Shown piece after piece: positions 62,370-64,000 of a stretch of 64,000 nt of DNA. The DNA is from Brachybacterium epidermidis. GTDB lineage: Bacteria; Actinomycetota; Actinomycetes; Actinomycetales; Dermabacteraceae. Both the position numbers and the translations under genes were made by a program. Positions within the stretch are counted from its first letter, which is position 1, and each line of letters opens with the position of its first letter. The stretch is taken from positions 124,001-188,000 of the forward strand of contig NZ_JADEYR010000003.1 in NCBI RefSeq assembly GCF_015209585.1, given 5' to 3'. The notes under the pieces were generated by a model, which was not told the DNA's origin, searched no databases, and saw nothing but the letters and a program-made list of their open reading frames with translations.

Positions 62370-62416
62370 GGCGGCATTGTCTCGCGCCCCGGGTCCCGTG
62401 GCTGCGCGACGTCGAG

Positions 62417-63394
62417 CTACAGCACATCGGGGGTCTGCGGGCCGTGCTGCTGCGGCCCGAAGGTGCCCCGAGCCCCTCGCGGCATGATCAGGTAGGCGGC
62501 GAACACCGTCAGGGCGATCCCGATCACCCCCAGCGGGGTGTCGATGAACCAGTTCATCTGCTCGAGCGTTCCCTGGGTCGCCACGATGGACACCGCCAGC
62601 CCCACGGTGCTGTTGAGCGTGGAGTGTGCGAAGGCCGCGGGCAGGGGGTTGCCGCCCGCGCGCTCGGTGATCGCCCCGAAAAGGAAGTGCAGTGCCACAC
62701 ACGCGATGATGAACATGCCGATCGCCAGAGGACGGGGCGCTCCGGGGTAGTTGTGTCCGATCAGCGTGATCGGCAGGTGCCACAGCGACCAGATGAGAGC
62801 ACCCACCACGATCGCCCCGGTGAAGCCCAGGGGCTTCAGCTGCCGCCACAGCCAGCCGCGCCAGCCGATCTCCTCTCCCAGGGCGGGGATCACGGAGACG
62901 AGCAGGTTCACGGCGGTGACAGCCAGCACGACGGTCACGGCGACCGGCACGGGCATCTCGGCGCCGGCGTCGGCCATCGCAATGGTCGTCGCGTGTGCCC
63001 AGGTGCTGCCGGTGAGATCACCCGGCACGCCGCGCAGCACCATGATCACGGCGGAGGCGGCGTTGATCGCCAGCATCACCAGCACGGCCAGCGGGATCCA
63101 CAGCGCCAGGCGCTTCCAGCGACCGCGGAAGCGCAGCCCCACCTCATCCCGCCAGGAGCCCCTGGTCACCAGCTTCACCACGATCACGGTGGCGATCGCA
63201 GGGGCGAACATGCCTGCGGACAGCACCCATGAGTACAGGGGGTGGGTGATACCGCCGGGCAGGAACCAGAACGGGGCAGCGCTCAGGGCGAGCAGCGCGT
63301 AGGCGATCGCGGCGAAGATCAGCACCGGTTTCCAGGGGACCGAATGAGGCGGGGGCAGCATCTCGGCGGGTCGGTGTGCGGGATGGGGGCTCAT
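62417..63394 (-). CDS. CPBP (CAAX-like) intramembrane protease
   Basis: 325 residues, about eight membrane segments. CPBP motifs: GEEIGWRGWLW (double Glu and Arg), 'WSLWHLPITL' (His) and 'AFAHSTLNS' (His/Asn), all intact. The unit with 'EEIGWRG' is the most common bacterial version. ATG 63394 is preceded by a divergent promoter region with a perfect inverted repeat. Confidence 0.88.
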   Translation of the reverse strand: MSPHPAHRPAEMLPPPHSVPWKPVLIFAAIAYALLALSAAPFWFLPGGITHPLYSWVLSAGMFAPAIATVIVVKLVTRGSWRDEVGLRFRGRWKRLALWIPLAVLVMLAINAASAVIMVLRGVPGDLTGSTWAHATTIAMADAGAEMPVPVAVTVVLAVTAVNLLVSVIPALGEEIGWRGWLWRQLKPLGFTGAIVVGALIWSLWHLPITLIGHNYPGAPRPLAIGMFIIACVALHFLFGAITERAGGNPLPAAFAHSTLNSTVGLAVSIVATQGTLEQMNWFIDTPLGVIGIALTVFAAYLIMPRGARGTFGPQQHGPQTPDVL

Positions 63395-63425
63395 GACAGG
63401 AGTGTGATGCGACAGCCACCAGGAA

Positions 63426-63442
63426 GTCAACTGATGGTTGAC
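63426..63442. promoter_or_regulatory. Inverted repeat forming two back-to-back -35 elements
   Basis: GTCAAC-TGATG-GTTGAC, perfect 6-bp arms. Read rightward the second arm gives TTGACA (63438-63443), read leftward the first gives TTGACT, so divergent promoters share one palindrome. It lies 32 nt upstream of the CPBP start codon. Confidence 0.55.
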
Positions 63443-63531
63443 ATGCGCGGGCCTGCGGCCTGGATCGACTGCTCCTTGTGTAGTGGATGGTCCTCGCACG
63501 GTGGGATGCGCGGCTGCCGGAGAGTCCGCTC

Positions 63532-63702
63532 ATGCTGGTGTACGTCGCCCTGCCCTGCATCCTCCTCGCCGTGGTGACCCTTGCAGCTGGGATGCGCGCG
63601 TGGCAGTCGCGTCCAGCTGCCGCGATCGTGAGCAGCAGTGGTCCCCACGGCGCGCCGGAGTCGGTCGGCGAGGCTCCTCCCTCTCACCCTACGGAACCGT
63701 AG
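63532..63702 (+). CDS. Possible small membrane protein
   Basis: 56 residues: one hydrophobic N-terminal helix (MLVYVALPCILLAVVTLAAG) and a Pro/Ser-rich tail. An in-frame ATG at 63487 would add 15 residues. Function unknown; the stop lies inside the palindrome upstream of the dehydrogenase gene. It follows the rightward promoter of the 63426 palindrome. Confidence 0.5.
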   Translation: MLVYVALPCILLAVVTLAAGMRAWQSRPAAAIVSSSGPHGAPESVGEAPPSHPTEP

Positions 63703-63710
63703 GTTACGAT
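63688..63710 (+). promoter_or_regulatory. Palindrome and -10 box of the E1-alpha gene
   Basis: CCTACGG-AA-CCGTAGG (63688-63703) followed at once by TACGAT (63705-63710), which ends 6 nt before GTG 63717. A repressor on the palindrome would block the promoter; the shape resembles TetR-type operators. Confidence 0.6.
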
Positions 63711-63716
63711 CGAGCG

Positions 63717-64000
63717 GTGAGCGCGTTCTCGACCACCATCCCGCCTGTCGCCGACCAGGAGCCGATGACCCAGCTCCTGGCTCCCGACGGCACCCGGACC
63801 CCCCACGAGGAGTTGGACGCCGTCCTGGCGGGGCACAGCACCGCATCCCCCGCAGGTGCCGCTGAGGGCGATGCGTCAGCAACCGCCGACCCCGGACCGG
63901 ACCTGGCCTCCCCGGAACGCCTGCGCGGCTACTACCGCGACATGGTGATGATCCGCGCGGCAGACCTCGAGGCCACCTCGCTGCAGCGGCAGGGCCAACT
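63717..64000 (+). CDS. pdhA: Pyruvate/2-oxo-acid dehydrogenase E1 alpha subunit (partial)
   Basis: First 94 residues only; continues beyond the window. An N-terminal region with 'TQLLAPDGTRTPHEEL' and a short Ala/Asp-rich stretch leads into 'LRGYYRDMVMIRAADLEATS' and LQRQGQL, the opening helices of E1-alpha in which thiamine-diphosphate enzymes start. It should form a heterotetramer with E1-beta, expected next. GTG 63717 is chosen: a TACGAT box ends 6 nt before it. Confidence 0.88.
   Translation, partial: MSAFSTTIPPVADQEPMTQLLAPDGTRTPHEELDAVLAGHSTASPAGAAEGDASATADPGPDLASPERLRGYYRDMVMIRAADLEATSLQRQGQ

Overview
The window is GC-rich actinobacterial chromosome. The content points to Actinomycetota and probably Micrococcales: WhiB, a Crp/GlxR regulator, mycothiol synthase, DUF3027, DUF2516, DUF4190 and DUF4244 families, and a Tad locus of the mycobacterial type. 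I would guess a Brachybacterium-like organism (Dermabacteraceae), but the sequence alone does not settle the genus. Genes are tightly packed, and stop/start overlaps of the ATGA or GTGA type are very common. A TANNNT box sits 6-7 nt before many start codons, which suggests that leaderless mRNAs are frequent. I saw no rRNA, tRNA, insertion sequence, prophage or CRISPR array.

Layout. 1-5.5 kb: a conserved block of class A PBP (cut by the left edge), WhiB, DUF4177, RidA, MBL hydrolase, crp, nth and NUDIX; the same order is known around M. tuberculosis whiB4/ponA2/crp/nth. 5.5-11.2 kb: cold-shock protein, DUF3027, an oxidoreductase-tmk-holB operon and RtcB RNA ligase. 11.3-14.7 kb: a sugar ABC importer (lipoprotein plus two permeases, no ATPase). 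15-22.9 kb: topA, a PAP2 phosphatase, an apparently frameshifted methyltransferase and, divergent to it, an MrfA-type helicase. 23-27.5 kb: a Tad/Flp locus (Ssd, CpaF, a probable TadB/TadC fusion, DUF4244 pilin-like peptide, two TadE-like proteins). 27.7-28.0 kb holds a candidate promoter-to-terminator small RNA. 28-42.6 kb: housekeeping genes (xth, SDR, pyrE, zinc peptidase, DedA, SpoU methyltransferase, fba, FUSC exporter, ygfZ/nitrobindin pair, mshD, mutT1-like). 42.6-47.4 kb: the phosphate importer pstSCAB behind a PHO box, with an attenuator hairpin after pstS and a four-copy 55-bp hairpin repeat after pstB. 47.4-55.2 kb: a MacB/FtsX-like exporter, rhodanese, CPBP protease, SDR with a 21-bp minisatellite upstream, VOC protein and a purB-csoR-mpg operon. 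55.2-57.7 kb: two toxin-antitoxin modules flanking an alpha/beta hydrolase. 57.7-64 kb: aromatic/histidinol-phosphate aminotransferase, MFS carrier, Gfo/Idh protein, HTH protein, a second CPBP protease, and the start of a pyruvate dehydrogenase E1-alpha gene cut by the right edge.

How the genes work together. Phosphate uptake (pstSCAB) is the clearest pathway unit, with both transcriptional (PHO box) and post-initiation (attenuator) control visible. The Tad genes give most of a pilus/secretion apparatus but no prepilin peptidase. DNA repair is well represented (nth, xth, mpg, MrfA-like helicase, MutT1-like NUDIX). The most unusual features are non-coding: the candidate sRNA, the 55-bp hairpin array and the 21-bp array.
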